A stretch of DNA of 64,000 bases from Microcoleus vaginatus HSN003 (GCF_022701255.1 NZ_CP031705.1:5518001-5582000), one strand, 5' to 3'; positions 25,194 through 34,457 are shown, numbered from the stretch's first letter. The notes: a model not told the origin generated them from the letters alone. Numbers and translations are program-made.

Positions 25194-26364
25194 TAGCCTT
25201 TCTCAAAAAGATGAGGTACAATAACAGCAGTGTGTAAACCAGTTAAAAATATTTGACGATGTAACTTGTCCGAACGCAAAATCTAGGGCTTTTCCTAATT
25301 CTTGATAATTAGTAGTCTTGATAGAACGGAGAATGATTTTAAGTTTTGACCACAGATTTTCAATTGGTGAAAAATCTGGTGAATAAGGTGATAAGTATAT
25401 TAATTTTGCCCCTGTTTTTTCGATCGCTTTTTTCACTTCTTCTCCCAAGTGAATGGGACAATTATCCATCACTACACAAGCACCTTTCCAGAGTTTTGGC
25501 ACAAGTTTTCTGATAATAAAAGCTTCAAATGTAATTGCATCAGTTCCGCCTCTTAGATTAACCGATGTCAAAATCTCATTGACTGACATTGCTCCAATTA
25601 TTGAGACATTTTTGCCACGTTTAGTTGGTTTTGACCCCTTGGCTCTTTCACCTTTTTGCATACCTAGCATATAACCTAACCATTGCCAAATTAACTCCCG
25701 ATTCGTCAATGAATATTAAGTCTTTCAAACTAATCTCTTTAATTGTTTTCCAGAACTCACATCGCAGGATTTGAACTCGCTCTGTCCCTTTCCCTGAAGG
25801 GAAGAGAGTTTTTTTTGACAGTAATGTCTAAGAGTTTTATCATTCTTCCTATTGTTGCTCTACTAACAGAAAATCCAATTCTCCCATAAAGTAAATAACG
25901 GAGTTCTTCAAGAGTTGCATCATTATTTCCTTCAATCAATTCCGCCAAGATGAGTAGTTGCTCCGCATTCAGTTTGCCTTTGACTCCACATCGGTCAGTT
26001 CTCGGAGTAATGTTTTTTGTTTCACGATATTGTTTAAGCAATTTTTGTACAAAACTCAGGGCTACAGAAAAACGCTTAGCTATTGCTTTTTGTGAAATGG
26101 GTTCAGTATGATAAGTATCAAGGATTTTTTGCCTAAAATCAATCGAATAAGCTTTCATTTTTAACAATGTATGAAGTTTGGTACAAGTAAACGTGTTGTG
26201 AGTCAAGCATCGTGTGCTTTCAAAAAAATGCTATTATGTGTGGTATCGCTTTCGCGTGGCTTTACTCAACCATGTAATTATAGTTCATTTGATCTTATCT
26301 TCTCTGTTTGACCCTCACGAGTGAGTGTCAGTAACATCATACCTCATCTTTCTGAGAAAGGCTA
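25194..26364. mobile_element. degenerate IS630-family element
   Basis: The terminal inverted repeats are TAGCCTTTCTCAAAAAGATG (25194 onwards) and its near-perfect inverse ending at 26364 (CATCTTTCTGAGAAAGGCTA), both followed by TA, the IS630/Tc1 target duplication. The element is about 1.17 kb. Its transposase is broken by two single-base excesses in A runs, so it cannot move by itself. Confidence 0.85.
25203..26158 (-). pseudogene. IS630-family transposase, two frameshifts
   Basis: The N-terminal helix-turn-helix part starts at 26158 (MKAYSIDFRQKILDTYHTE). It leaves its frame at an eight-A run near 25810-25817, where one A fewer would give the expected TLFPSGKGTERV. The next segment carries FIDESGVNLAMVRLYAR with the first catalytic Asp, then leaves frame at a five-A run near 25653-25657. 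The last segment (GERAKGSKPTKRGKNVS to the end) has VVMDNCPIHLG and YSPDFSPIENLWSKLK with the second Asp and the Glu. All DDE residues survive but in three frames, so the gene is inactive unless it is rescued by slippage. Confidence 0.85.
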
Positions 26365-26395
26365 TATATCAATTCCGGTTGCACTCCTTATGATG

Positions 26396-26444
26396 TTGAC
26401 TGTTGACTGTTGACTGTTGACTGTTGACTGTTGACTGTTGACTG
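26396..26444. repeat. heptamer tandem repeat TTGACTG x7
   Basis: Seven perfect tandem copies of TTGACTG. Short tandemly repeated heptamers of this type are common in filamentous cyanobacteria and are prone to copy-number change. Confidence 0.95.
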
Positions 26445-27004
26445 TGAATCGAACAACTGAAAATTTCGCCGAGATAGGTGGCGACTTGTAAAAATCATTC
26501 ATGAATAGCCCTCTAATTTATCACCTGACGATGTAGCCGGAAACGAGATTATTTAGCGGTTTTAGAGAAAAACTTCCAAAAAATAACCCTGTAAAATTAT
26601 TAAAGTTTTAAAATTATGTTGTAGAGGTTAGTAATCTCTATGAAATTAAATTTGCCCCCAAACCTGGTTTTTGTTAGCAAAATACTTCGTTGCATTATTT
26701 GATAATAGTTAAAAATACGGTTTCTTGAGTGTGTAATTTTTGGAAATTGGTATAAAATTTATTACTCTTAGTATTGGACGGAGCAAGGGGATTTTTTAAC
26801 CCCCTTACTTCGTTCAAACCCTTAATAAGAGTGAAAAACCCCGTTGATGAAAGTTGGAGTGTGTGCAGGACTGATTGTCAAGTTGAGATTTTGCCCGGAA
26901 TGAGAAAAAAACTCAGCAAAACCTGGTAGCATCCGGAGGTCGAACCCAAAGATAGCATTTCCAGGCTGTTGCTGGAACCAAGACCCCATCTACAAACTCC
27001 AGAG
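26445..27004. other. non-coding gap downstream of the DHH gene
   Basis: No gene is seen. The stretch is AT-rich, with an inverted GGGGATTTTTTAACCCCC segment near 26788-26806 and a nearby AAAAACCCCGTTG that could serve as transcription stops for the minus-strand DHH phosphoesterase gene. Confidence 0.4.
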
Positions 27005-28282
27005 TTAATGATCGTAAACTGGATTGTCTTTAGGACTAATTAAATTCAGCAATTTTTGCTTAATCTGAGCATCAAATACTTCCCATTTGTGCCTTGCATA
27101 CTCGCTATTCTCATTCCCGCCGGAAAGAAATCCCACCGGAATTTCAAAACCTCCCGCTTGACTTCTGCCGCCACCAAAAAAGCGTCCTTGAGCATCTTGT
27201 CCGAAGGCTTCTTTAATGAATTCGTCGGGGTCGAGAGTGAGTTTATTAGTTCGCAGCGACCCAATTACTACTTCAATCTCCTCATCTTTGTCGTGAACGA
27301 TTCCGTAAACAACGGCTGTATGTACGTTCTCCTCTGTTACTAAAAAGTCCGCCGCTTGGGGAATAGAATCCCGATCGTCATAGCGGAGGTAGCCGATGCC
27401 GGCGATCGAAAAATTGTTCTGGACAGTGCGGTGTTTGAGCGATCGCTCGATCGCGTCCATAACCCATTTAGAACGAGACGACTGTAACACTGCATTCAGC
27501 AACTGCGGGTCGTAAAATCGGCTCAAATAAGCCGCAGCTAAAAAGTCTTCCTCCTGAGCTTGTCTGAGGGCGATCGTATCGGATCGCAAACCGTGCATCA
27601 AAGCTGTAGCGCACTTGATGTGCAGACTGACGCTGGCGTCGAGAGTTAGGAGTCCAGCCTGTAAATACTCGGCAAAAATCGTGGCTGTAGCGCGGATTTG
27701 AGGGCGCAAATCGATAAATTCTGCGTTTATTTCCCCCTGCAAATTGTGATGATCGATGACGGCAGCGATCGGAACTCCAGCCGCTAAAATATACTCGGTT
27801 AAATTACAAGTCGTCCCTTGATTGTCGATGAGAGCGCAACCCTGAAACAGCGACAAATCCTTAGTTTTTAATGTTTCCACCGTCCACCGCTGCAACGGCA
27901 ACCCTGTCAATTTAACTAAGGCAATATTTTCTTGGTGGCTGAGGGCGCCGGCGTAGATAATCTCGCATTGGATATCGTACTGTTCGGCAATTAATTTGTA
28001 AGTCCAAGCGCTTGAAAGTGCGTCGGGGTCGGGAAAATCTTGCAGTAATATTAACTGGCGAGTGCCTTTGTGGCGATCGAACATTTGGCCCAATTGCTCG
28101 ACTTTGCGATCGTGCAATTCCTCGCGGAGACGGCCGCGATTCTCTTCGGAAGCAACTTCGGCTTTGCTGCGCCGTTTCGCAGGCGCACTCACTGCGGGTA
28201 CAACCTCGCTGCTGGTATCAAGTTCACCTTCGCGGTTGCCCGATGTTCCATCGGAATTGGTAAGGGCGTGGTCTTTCATCAT
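27005..28282 (-). CDS. DHH/DHHA1-family phosphoesterase (NrnA-like)
   Basis: A 425-residue phosphoesterase. A hydrophilic N-terminal extension (about residues 1-70) precedes the DHH domain. Metal-binding motifs are FPDPDALSS (the D-x-D motif), IDNQG and IDHHNLQG, the family-defining DHH. The C-terminal DHHA1 substrate-binding motif is FFGGGRSQAGGFEIPVG. Relatives hydrolyse nanoRNA, pAp or cyclic dinucleotides, and the exact substrate cannot be told from sequence. There are two adjacent in-frame Mets; either could be the start. It is monocistronic. The domain assignment is strong. Confidence 0.88.
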   Translation of the reverse strand: MMKDHALTNSDGTSGNREGELDTSSEVVPAVSAPAKRRSKAEVASEENRGRLREELHDRKVEQLGQMFDRHKGTRQLILLQDFPDPDALSSAWTYKLIAEQYDIQCEIIYAGALSHQENIALVKLTGLPLQRWTVETLKTKDLSLFQGCALIDNQGTTCNLTEYILAAGVPIAAVIDHHNLQGEINAEFIDLRPQIRATATIFAEYLQAGLLTLDASVSLHIKCATALMHGLRSDTIALRQAQEEDFLAAAYLSRFYDPQLLNAVLQSSRSKWVMDAIERSLKHRTVQNNFSIAGIGYLRYDDRDSIPQAADFLVTEENVHTAVVYGIVHDKDEEIEVVIGSLRTNKLTLDPDEFIKEAFGQDAQGRFFGGGRSQAGGFEIPVGFLSGGNENSEYARHKWEVFDAQIKQKLLNLISPKDNPVYDH

Positions 28283-28485
28283 TAAAAATTAACAATTTAA
28301 CTATTTCAGGATGTGCGCGACATTCTATCTTAAACCCGGTTTCTTTGTAGATGCCTGTTTGTCAAAGCCCCTACTTTTTACGACAAACCTGATTTAAGAG
28401 CGCAAATTCTCTCTTTAATTTTTTAATTCACGCAGAGTGTGTGTGTTGCCCTGAACGAAGCAATCTCAGAAATAATAACTCCCGC

Positions 28486-28519
28486 AAAAAACCCCCGCGC
28501 TTGCGCTGACAGGGGTTTT
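28486..28519 (-). terminator. Rho-independent terminator of the HNH gene
   Basis: Read on the minus strand, the HNH stop codon runs straight into a hairpin (CCCC...CGC-AAG-CGC...GGGG) followed by TTTTTT. This is a textbook intrinsic terminator. Confidence 0.75.
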
Positions 28520-29015
28520 AAAGGCCTATTACATATTTTTGCCATTCTTTGTGCATACCGCTCTTAACGTGTTTAGTGACTTCAAAATAAAGGCCGCTGT
28601 GAGGTTTCCTAGGCGGATAGCGCAGCGACATTCCCGCTTCTTTCGGCGTGCGGCTGCCTTTATTGACATTGCAGCGCACACAAGCGGTGACGAGGTTTTC
28701 CCAACTGTCGCCTCCTCCGCGCGATCGGGGAATTACATGATCGAGGGTTAAATCGTCGCCCGTATAACTACAGTATTGACAAGAGTGTGCGTCCCGGTGC
28801 AGGATATTCCGCCTGGTCAGCGGAATATCCTTATAGGGAACTCGGACATAATGCCGCAGTCGGATCACAGTTGGTAGCGGGAAGTTTGGCGCAATATATT
28901 TCCCGTTGTGTTCTACCTGTTCTGCTTTTCCTTTCAGCAACAAAACTACCGCCCTTCGCCAATTGGTGATGTTAAGGGGTTCGTAGGAGGCGTTCAGCAC
29001 CAGAACATTGCCCAT
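28518..29015 (-). CDS. HNH endonuclease family protein
   Basis: A 165-residue single-domain HNH protein. The N-terminal part ([20 protein letters not shown]) is the leader typical of stand-alone HNH proteins common in cyanobacteria. The nuclease core has zinc-binding pairs CQYC and CVRC around [13 protein letters not shown] (the HNH His) and the downstream Asn in [15 protein letters not shown]. It is not associated with a phage or intron here. Its substrate and role are unknown; housekeeping repair or a mobile-DNA origin are both possible. Confidence 0.9.
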   Translation of the reverse strand: MGNVLVLNASYEPLNITNWRRAVVLLLKGKAEQVEHNGKYIAPNFPLPTVIRLRHYVRVPYKDIPLTRRNILHRDAHSCQYCSYTGDDLTLDHVIPRSRGGGDSWENLVTACVRCNVNKGSRTPKEAGMSLRYPPRKPHSGLYFEVTKHVKSGMHKEWQKYVIGL

Positions 29016-29360
29016 TGTTGATTATTAAAGAGAATATTTTTTTCGATGTTAGCACAGGTTCCCCTTTAGGTGGGACAACCTCAGAAAGAGCCAGGGGAGC
29101 GCAAAAAACGGTGCAAAACCACTCCTTTACCCTATACCTTCCCGCTTGCACCCCCTGTGGCTGCACCTGTTTTCTGCCTTTCGTGTTTGTCAGGGAGCTT
29201 TTTTCCCGGAGTTTTGGCTGAGATGAGGCCAGTGTGTGCGATCGCAAAAATTGGCAGAATAAATTTTATTTTTTTCTCTAAATGCCTAATCTTCCCGGCA
29301 ACAAACAGTTTAACTTTTTAGACTATTAGTAACCTTAAATGAAAAAGCTTATTACTGCTC
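29016..29360. other. divergent intergenic region between HNH and COP23-like genes
   Basis: No gene is supported in this 345-base stretch. It must hold the two divergent promoters. Open frames here have no recognisable protein character. A T/A-rich segment at 29255-29340 precedes the COP23-like start. Confidence 0.4.
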
Positions 29361-29825
29361 ATGGAATTTCGGCTCTTAAAGTCAGCTTTTAGCGCGTCAA
29401 TTATTGCCCTTGTTGCTCCGATTTTAGCAAACAGTCCCGCCTTTGCCCAAGCGCCTGCATTCTTCTGCGGCGCTGCTGGCGGCCACCCAGCTACAATTGC
29501 TGTCCAACAAGGCAAAAATATTCCCGTTATTTTGTGGCTAGCTGATAACTATTTCAATGAATCAGGAGAAGATGCGATTACTCGGTGTACCAGAGTCTCA
29601 GGAATTCTCAACAACTCGCAACCGCAAGGAAAATGGGATAATATTGTCACAGCAGGTGCATCGTCCACCGGTCAACTAATTATTTGTGCAGCTAATCCTC
29701 AAGACGGTTCCTGTAGATTATTATATCAAGTACCCAAAGGTCAAAATCCAGAACAAGCCCGACAAGAACTCTTAAAAAGAGTTACAAATCCTAATGTAAG
29801 TGTTTCGCCTGTTAAAGTAAATTGA
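29361..29825 (+). CDS. secreted COP23-domain protein
   Basis: A 154-residue exported protein. The signal peptide ends at about residue 30 (NSPAFAQA). The mature part has the pattern of COP23-domain proteins, named after a circadian-oscillating 23-kDa membrane-associated protein of Cyanothece: FFCGAAGG near the start, IPVILW, the NESGEDAITRC segment, VTAGASSTGQLIICAA and a Cys in DGSCRLLYQVP. Four mature-chain cysteines could form two disulfides. The function of the family is unknown. Confidence 0.8.
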   Translation: MEFRLLKSAFSASIIALVAPILANSPAFAQAPAFFCGAAGGHPATIAVQQGKNIPVILWLADNYFNESGEDAITRCTRVSGILNNSQPQGKWDNIVTAGASSTGQLIICAANPQDGSCRLLYQVPKGQNPEQARQELLKRVTNPNVSVSPVKVN

Positions 29826-29871
29826 TAGTCATAACTCATTAGCTACGGGTAGGACATGGCAATGTCCATTC

Positions 29872-30068
29872 GTGTCAACTTAAGCTTTTCGTCTGCCAGT
29901 CCTCCCGCTCACCCGGCAGTCCGCCAGGGAATGAATTCCCTGCCTAATAATAGCTAAAGTCCTCTCCAAGAGGACTGAAGAACTCATTAGTCCTCTTGAG
30001 AGGACTTTAGCTTTGAGGCAGGGGTTTCAACCCCTGTCGGACTATCGGTTTAACGTGTTTGTTGACAC
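29872..30068. mobile_element. MITE with GTGTCAAC ends, nested in another repeat
   Basis: The ends are GTGTCAACTTAAGC and, inverted, GTTGACAC, the same as in the 6961-7110 element. The interior is a string of small palindromes (AGTCCTCTCCAAGAGGACT, GGCAGGGGTTTCAACCCCTG). The outer flanks, AGGACATGGCAATGTCCAT and GGGCAATGCTGTGTCCTAC, are halves of another dispersed repeat, so this MITE seems to have jumped into a pre-existing repeat. No gene is present in 29826-30113. Confidence 0.6.
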
Positions 30069-30113
30069 CTATGGGCAATGCTGTGTCCTACTTGCTAAAG
30101 TCATGTATGAACC

Positions 30114-31970
30114 CTACTTGCAGATAGTTGAAACTCTTGTAAAATACTTCGGTTGAGTAGTGAAAAAATTGCAGCTTTGCTTCAGCAATTCTTCTAAACC
30201 TTCAACCTGCCTCAGCCAGACAGTGCCGTTGCTTCCAGCTACAGCAATTTGCTCTCCGTCTCGACTCCAACTGACACTAACAACATTCTCCTCGAACTCA
30301 AATTGAGCAACCTGCCGCCCCGCTAAATTCCACAGCCGTACAGTCTTGTCAATTCCCACTGTAGCAAGCCGTTCTCCGTCGGGACTAAAACTAATTGATT
30401 TCGCATCAAAATGCAAGGTTTGAAATTCCTTAACTAATTCTTTTTCGGACAAATTCCACAGCCCAACTTTGCCATTCAATGTTACTGTAGCAAAGCGATA
30501 CTGGTGTTGAGCCGGAGTGAAACTGAGCCCAATTGCCTGAATAGGCAGTGTTTTTTTCAGCTTGCCCGACAAATTCCAAAGTCGCACTGTAGATTTGCCA
30601 TCTAAAGTCGTTATGAAATCGCCGTTTGGGCTAAAATTTACGCTTCTCACTAAGCCGTTGTGACCTGGGAGTTTCAGGCTAGACGATACTAATTGTGGCA
30701 GTTTAGACAAATCCCAAATTGCAGCATAGCTGTCTATCCCTGCTGCCGCTAATAACTTTCCTTCGGGACTAAAACTGATGCTGGTAACAGAGCCTTGAAT
30801 TCCTTTCAAAGTAGAAATATTTTTACCTGATAAATTCCATATTTTAACAGTGCTGTCCCTTCCTGCTGTCGCTAAAAACTTACCGTTCGGGCTAAAAGTT
30901 ACCATATTAACTGACTGCTGTAAAGCTTTCCATTCAGCAATTTTTTGCCCGGAAAAGTTCCATATCCTAACTTGATCGTCTATTCCTGCGGTTGCTAAAA
31001 TTTGCCTATTTGGGCTAAAACTGACGCTGGTAACTGCACCTTTATGAGCTTGCCACTTTATCTTTATTGGCGGAATTAATGAGGCTTTGAGCTGCTGTGT
31101 GTCACTAATTTTATCTAGAATTATTTGTAAGGCTAACAGCGGTCTAGTTGCCGGGTATTGTTCTAGCTTAGGTTTGTTTTTAACCAAGGTTTTTAATTTT
31201 TTACCGGAGGCGATCGCCCTCAGTAAAGCTTCTGATAAAGCTTCGCTATTTTCTGTCTTTTGAGAAACAGCCAACAATAAAGCATCGCTGCCATTTTGTT
31301 CGATTTCAATACTTGCTTGTGCTAGTTTAAACCGCTGGTAAGCGAGAGTTGAAAAGCCGATCGCTGTCAGCAACGATGCTGCCAGTACCGCAGAACCGAT
31401 GCCGATCCACTGTTTGGCTTTTTGTTGGGCAGAGTCAGCTTCAATCAAAGCTTTTTCGGCATCGTAGACAGCTTTTTTGGTTTCTAGTGTAGCTGAATGC
31501 AGCAGTTGATTTTGGTCGCTCAAAATAACTTTCTGGCTGGCAGTCAAAAACTGAAAATCTTCGTTTCTCAAACTTTTTCCGGCCGCCCAAACTAATGCTG
31601 CCTGCAAATCATCCCCTCGCAACAGTTGGGAATAATCTTCACAGCTAGAATTTAGCCAGACTTTGATCGCTTCCGAGTAAGGCGACAGTTTTTCTAATTT
31701 TTCTTCAATTAAGTGTTGGTTAAATACAGCTTGATAAATAGGATTAGAAATTGTTAATTTTTCCCCGCGCTTAACAATTAATCCGCTTAATCGCAACTCC
31801 ATTTGTTCGGCACTGCCATCGGGGACAATTTCAGTTTGTTCTAAAATTTGCTGATACAATCCCAGTCTCCTGACAATGCGCTGGTTTTCTTTGAAAAGCC
31901 GATCGCGAATTGTGGACAAATGTTCTGGGACATCCTGAGATTCCCAATTCTCCACTATTTTCAAGCGCAC
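30114..31970 (-). CDS. WD40-repeat protein, 3' part of a frameshifted AAA-WD40 gene
   Basis: This 618-residue reading frame begins (GTG 31970) with RLKIVENWESQDVPEHL, which in intact relatives directly follows the AAA-like domain. It has a winged-helix/linker region, one transmembrane helix (about 190-212, GIGSAVLAASLLTAIGFSTL) and at least seven WD40 blades (motifs such as VTSVSFSPNRQILATAGID). The upstream gene stops in TAG|TG, sharing one base. Its own frame continues upstream as KEWVEKVVRL, matching the missing join. So this is the 3' half of one ancestral gene. Intact proteins of this type are large scaffold/NTPase fusions of unknown role. Confidence 0.75.
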   Translation of the reverse strand: MRLKIVENWESQDVPEHLSTIRDRLFKENQRIVRRLGLYQQILEQTEIVPDGSAEQMELRLSGLIVKRGEKLTISNPIYQAVFNQHLIEEKLEKLSPYSEAIKVWLNSSCEDYSQLLRGDDLQAALVWAAGKSLRNEDFQFLTASQKVILSDQNQLLHSATLETKKAVYDAEKALIEADSAQQKAKQWIGIGSAVLAASLLTAIGFSTLAYQRFKLAQASIEIEQNGSDALLLAVSQKTENSEALSEALLRAIASGKKLKTLVKNKPKLEQYPATRPLLALQIILDKISDTQQLKASLIPPIKIKWQAHKGAVTSVSFSPNRQILATAGIDDQVRIWNFSGQKIAEWKALQQSVNMVTFSPNGKFLATAGRDSTVKIWNLSGKNISTLKGIQGSVTSISFSPEGKLLAAAGIDSYAAIWDLSKLPQLVSSSLKLPGHNGLVRSVNFSPNGDFITTLDGKSTVRLWNLSGKLKKTLPIQAIGLSFTPAQHQYRFATVTLNGKVGLWNLSEKELVKEFQTLHFDAKSISFSPDGERLATVGIDKTVRLWNLAGRQVAQFEFEENVVSVSWSRDGEQIAVAGSNGTVWLRQVEGLEELLKQSCNFFTTQPKYFTRVSTICK

Positions 31971-32887
31971 TACCTTTTCAACCCACTCTTTAGAAGTGTT
32001 AATTTTATCTTTTCCCCCCCTTGGGCACGGGCGGCTGCATCTTCCTCTCCCCGTTGGCTAGGGGTGGCTGGTGGGGGTAAATTCGGGATTAATTGTGGAT
32101 TTTCCAACAATAGTTTGCACAGCTTTTGAGTCAAAAAAGGCTGCCCGCCCGTCCAATACAAAACCTCTCTCAAAACTTCATGAGGGCTGTCTGTCAGCTC
32201 TGCCAAACCCGCTGCTAGCGGTTGAGCTTCTGTTTCGTCAAAACCAGTTAATTCGATCGCCTTGCCAATATTAAAAGGGGTATTGCTGCTGACATTTTTC
32301 TCGTGGCACAAATCCGTCGGCGATGCTACACCTAAGAGGGCCCAAGTTAGGCGATCGAACTCTGAATTGTGGGCGCGCTTGTTGTAGCACGATCGAATTA
32401 AGGCTAAAAAATCATCGGCGGGAAAATCTAGGGCGAGAATGCTGTCGATTTCGTCAATAAAAATGACAATATTGCTGGAAATGTTGGGTAGCAGTACGGT
32501 TTCGATGAATTCGCTCAACCTTTGAACCGGAGTTAAAAAATTGCGATCGCGCCACCAAGTCCGCACGTTGACAATATCGGACAGGTTAAAGTTATTTTCG
32601 AGAATGCGTAGCAAACCAGCATACCACTGTTCGGGAGTGACGCCACGGTTGCCAATTTCCGAAATGTCGATCGCAGCACAAGCAATTTCTTCATTTCTCA
32701 GACGCTGAATTGTCCGCACCTGCAAGCTAGATTTGCCCATTTGCCGGGAATTCAAAACATAGCAAAATTCCCCTGCTTTCAATCCGTTATAAAGGTCGTC
32801 ATCGGCTTGCCGCTTCACATAATTGGGAGCGTTATTGGTGAGACTGCCGCCGACTTGATAGTAACTGGGCTTTCTGGTAAAATTCAT
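31970..32887 (-). CDS. AAA-like ATPase (AAA_35 type), 5' part of a frameshifted AAA-WD40 gene
   Basis: A 305-residue AAA-like ATPase. The start is ATG 32887 (MNFTRKPSYYQVGGSL); the frame upstream is repeat sequence. Walker A is NSRQMGKSSLQ, Walker B is IVIFIDEIDSI, and the later WTGGQPFLTQKLC segment is typical of the AAA_35 family. Near the C-terminus a low-complexity insertion (PPPATPSQRGEE to QGGEKIK), derived from a repeat, precedes the stop. One additional G in the seven-G tract (C7 at 32014-32020) would fuse this frame to the WD40 part. It is either a pseudogene, a split gene or a phase-variable gene. Confidence 0.75.
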   Translation of the reverse strand: MNFTRKPSYYQVGGSLTNNAPNYVKRQADDDLYNGLKAGEFCYVLNSRQMGKSSLQVRTIQRLRNEEIACAAIDISEIGNRGVTPEQWYAGLLRILENNFNLSDIVNVRTWWRDRNFLTPVQRLSEFIETVLLPNISSNIVIFIDEIDSILALDFPADDFLALIRSCYNKRAHNSEFDRLTWALLGVASPTDLCHEKNVSSNTPFNIGKAIELTGFDETEAQPLAAGLAELTDSPHEVLREVLYWTGGQPFLTQKLCKLLLENPQLIPNLPPPATPSQRGEEDAAARAQGGEKIKLTLLKSGLKR

Positions 32888-32894
32888 ATAAGTT

Positions 32895-32951
32895 ATTCGG
32901 CGGTTGAAACCGCTACTAAACAAACAAAATCCGCCTTCGCGGACTGAAGAA
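32895..32951. repeat. dispersed repeat (CGGCGGTTGAAACCGC type)
   Basis: This is a second copy of the unit at 12734-12790: CGGCGGTTGAAACCGC, then ACAAACAAAATCCGCC and TCGCGGACTGAAGAA. It lies 8 bases upstream of the AAA gene start and so forms the AAA gene's leader. Confidence 0.65.
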
Positions 32952-33004
32952 CTGAGGCGGTATTAAAGCATAATTCTGTATGATAAATTGTAACACAATA
33001 CAGT

Positions 33005-33751
33005 ATGAAAACTGATTGGACGGGATATAACGACGACAAAGACAAGTTAAGAGCTGAAATTTGGTCTTTGCTGAAGCACCAAGCCGCATCTATTGGCGAT
33101 CCGTTCGGTCATATTCCAAATTTTGTCGGTGCTGAGTTGGCGGCTGAAAGATTGGCAACTTTACCAATATGGCAACAAGCAAAAACGATTAAGTGCAATC
33201 CAGATTCGGCGCAAATTCCGGTGCGGATGCAAGCTTTGCAAGATGGAAAACGCCTGTATATGGCAGTACCGCGATTGACAGACGATCGCTGTTTTGTTGA
33301 GTTGACTGCTGAGGATTTGCAGCGGCAAAATATATCTATTGCCGAAAGTGCGATCGCCCGCAAAGCACTTGTTTGCGGAAAATTGGTAAGTTTTGCAGAA
33401 ATGGAGCCGATTGATTTAGTAATAGTCGGCTGCGTAGCAGCAGGGCCGGGCGGTGGAAGAACCGGGAAAGGTGCAGGTTTTGCCGATTTGGAATTGGCTA
33501 TGTTGAAAGAATTCGGGTTAGTAAAAATCGATACGCCAATTGTCACAACAGTGCATCCTTTGCAAATAGTCGCAGATTCGCGTTTACCAATGCAAGCTCA
33601 CGATTGGGCGCTGAATTGGATTGTTACTGCTGAGGAGGTAATTGAGACTAATACAAATTATCCGCGTCCAATTGGGTTAAACTGGGATAGTATACGGCCG
33701 GAACAGTTGGAACAAATTCCAATTTTGGGAAAGTTGAGACAGCAAGACTAG
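33005..33751 (+). CDS. 5-formyltetrahydrofolate cyclo-ligase family protein (MTHFS-like)
   Basis: A 248-residue member of the 5-FCL/MTHFS family (COG0212). The GRTGKGAGFADLE segment is the family's nucleotide-binding signature. RLYMAVPRL and IVGCVAAGPGGG are also typical. It is longer than the folate enzyme (about 190 residues) and belongs to the MTHFS-domain subgroup found in cyanobacteria and plants, whose substrate is uncertain; it may act on folate or on a related metabolite. It lies 50 bases upstream of a macro-domain gene on the same strand, so the two may be co-transcribed. Confidence 0.85.
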   Translation: MKTDWTGYNDDKDKLRAEIWSLLKHQAASIGDPFGHIPNFVGAELAAERLATLPIWQQAKTIKCNPDSAQIPVRMQALQDGKRLYMAVPRLTDDRCFVELTAEDLQRQNISIAESAIARKALVCGKLVSFAEMEPIDLVIVGCVAAGPGGGRTGKGAGFADLELAMLKEFGLVKIDTPIVTTVHPLQIVADSRLPMQAHDWALNWIVTAEEVIETNTNYPRPIGLNWDSIRPEQLEQIPILGKLRQQD

Positions 33752-33801
33752 ATAACGAGTTTTTTTGGTAAACTTGCCTATAGTTTACTATTCCAAAAAA
33801 T

Positions 33802-34311
33802 ATGAAAGTTATTTTGGGCGACATCACCAAACTGGAAGTTGATGCAATCGTGAATGCTGCCAATACCAGTTTACTTGGGGGTGGCGGAGTAGATGGAGCA
33901 ATACACAAAGCAGCAGGTTCAGAACTTGTTCACGAGTGCCGATTGCTCGGAGGATGTAAGATTGGGGATGCTAAGCTAACTAAAGGATATAACTTGCCTG
34001 CGCGCTTCATCCTCCACACAGTAGGGCCAGTATGGCGGGGAGGTAATCATGGAGAACCTGAACTCCTGGCCGAGTGTTACCGCAAGTGTATGCAAATCGC
34101 CGCCCATCAAGAGTTAGAGAGTTTGGCATTTCCTTGCATTAGCACTGGGATTTACCAATATCCTAAGGCTCTAGCAGGGGAGATTGCAGTGAAGATATGC
34201 TCACAACAAATACAAAAGAATGGTGGTTCTCAAAGAGTAATTTTTTGCTGCTTCGATCGAGAGAATTATGAAATTTATGAGAGGATTCTATCTAACTACA
34301 GTCTGAGGTAG
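33802..34311 (+). CDS. macro-domain protein (ADP-ribose / O-acetyl-ADP-ribose hydrolase type)
   Basis: A 169-residue stand-alone macro domain. MKVILGDITKLEVDAIVNAANTSLLGGGGVDGAIHKAAG holds the conserved Asn pair and the GGGGVDGAIH loop of the MacroD/YmdB type; AFPCISTGIYQYP is the second ligand-binding loop. Known members remove ADP-ribose or deacetylate O-acetyl-ADP-ribose in the cytosol. It faces the TIR-AAA gene at 34616-36478, whose family may act on NAD, which is suggestive context only. Confidence 0.92.
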   Translation: MKVILGDITKLEVDAIVNAANTSLLGGGGVDGAIHKAAGSELVHECRLLGGCKIGDAKLTKGYNLPARFILHTVGPVWRGGNHGEPELLAECYRKCMQIAAHQELESLAFPCISTGIYQYPKALAGEIAVKICSQQIQKNGGSQRVIFCCFDRENYEIYERILSNYSLR

Positions 34312-34457
34312 TGAATTTAGTTAGGGTTTTACCCTAGTCTTAATATCTACATTTTTTACTATTTATTTAACGAACCGCGAAGGCGCGTTACGCGAAGCGG
34401 CGCGTAAGCGCTAGGACGCGAAGTAAGAAAGAAGAAGAAGGTAATTTCATAATATAT
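34312..34457. repeat. GC-rich dispersed repeat after the macro-domain gene
   Basis: About 34373-34435 is a GC-rich string of near-palindromic units (GAACCGCGAAGGCGCG, ACGCGAAGCGGCGCG, GGACGCGAAGTAAGAA). It resembles multicopy cyanobacterial intergenic repeats and has no coding character. Confidence 0.5.

Noticed and set aside
25653-25817. Programmed frameshifting in the IS630 transposase
   Set aside because: Restoring the frame needs +1 shifts at both runs, whereas the -1 shift typical of IS elements leads to a wrong frame; decay is more likely.
29015-29321. Overlapping frames in the HNH/COP23 intergenic region
   Set aside because: They have no start context, no conserved-looking composition, and lie where two divergent promoters are needed.
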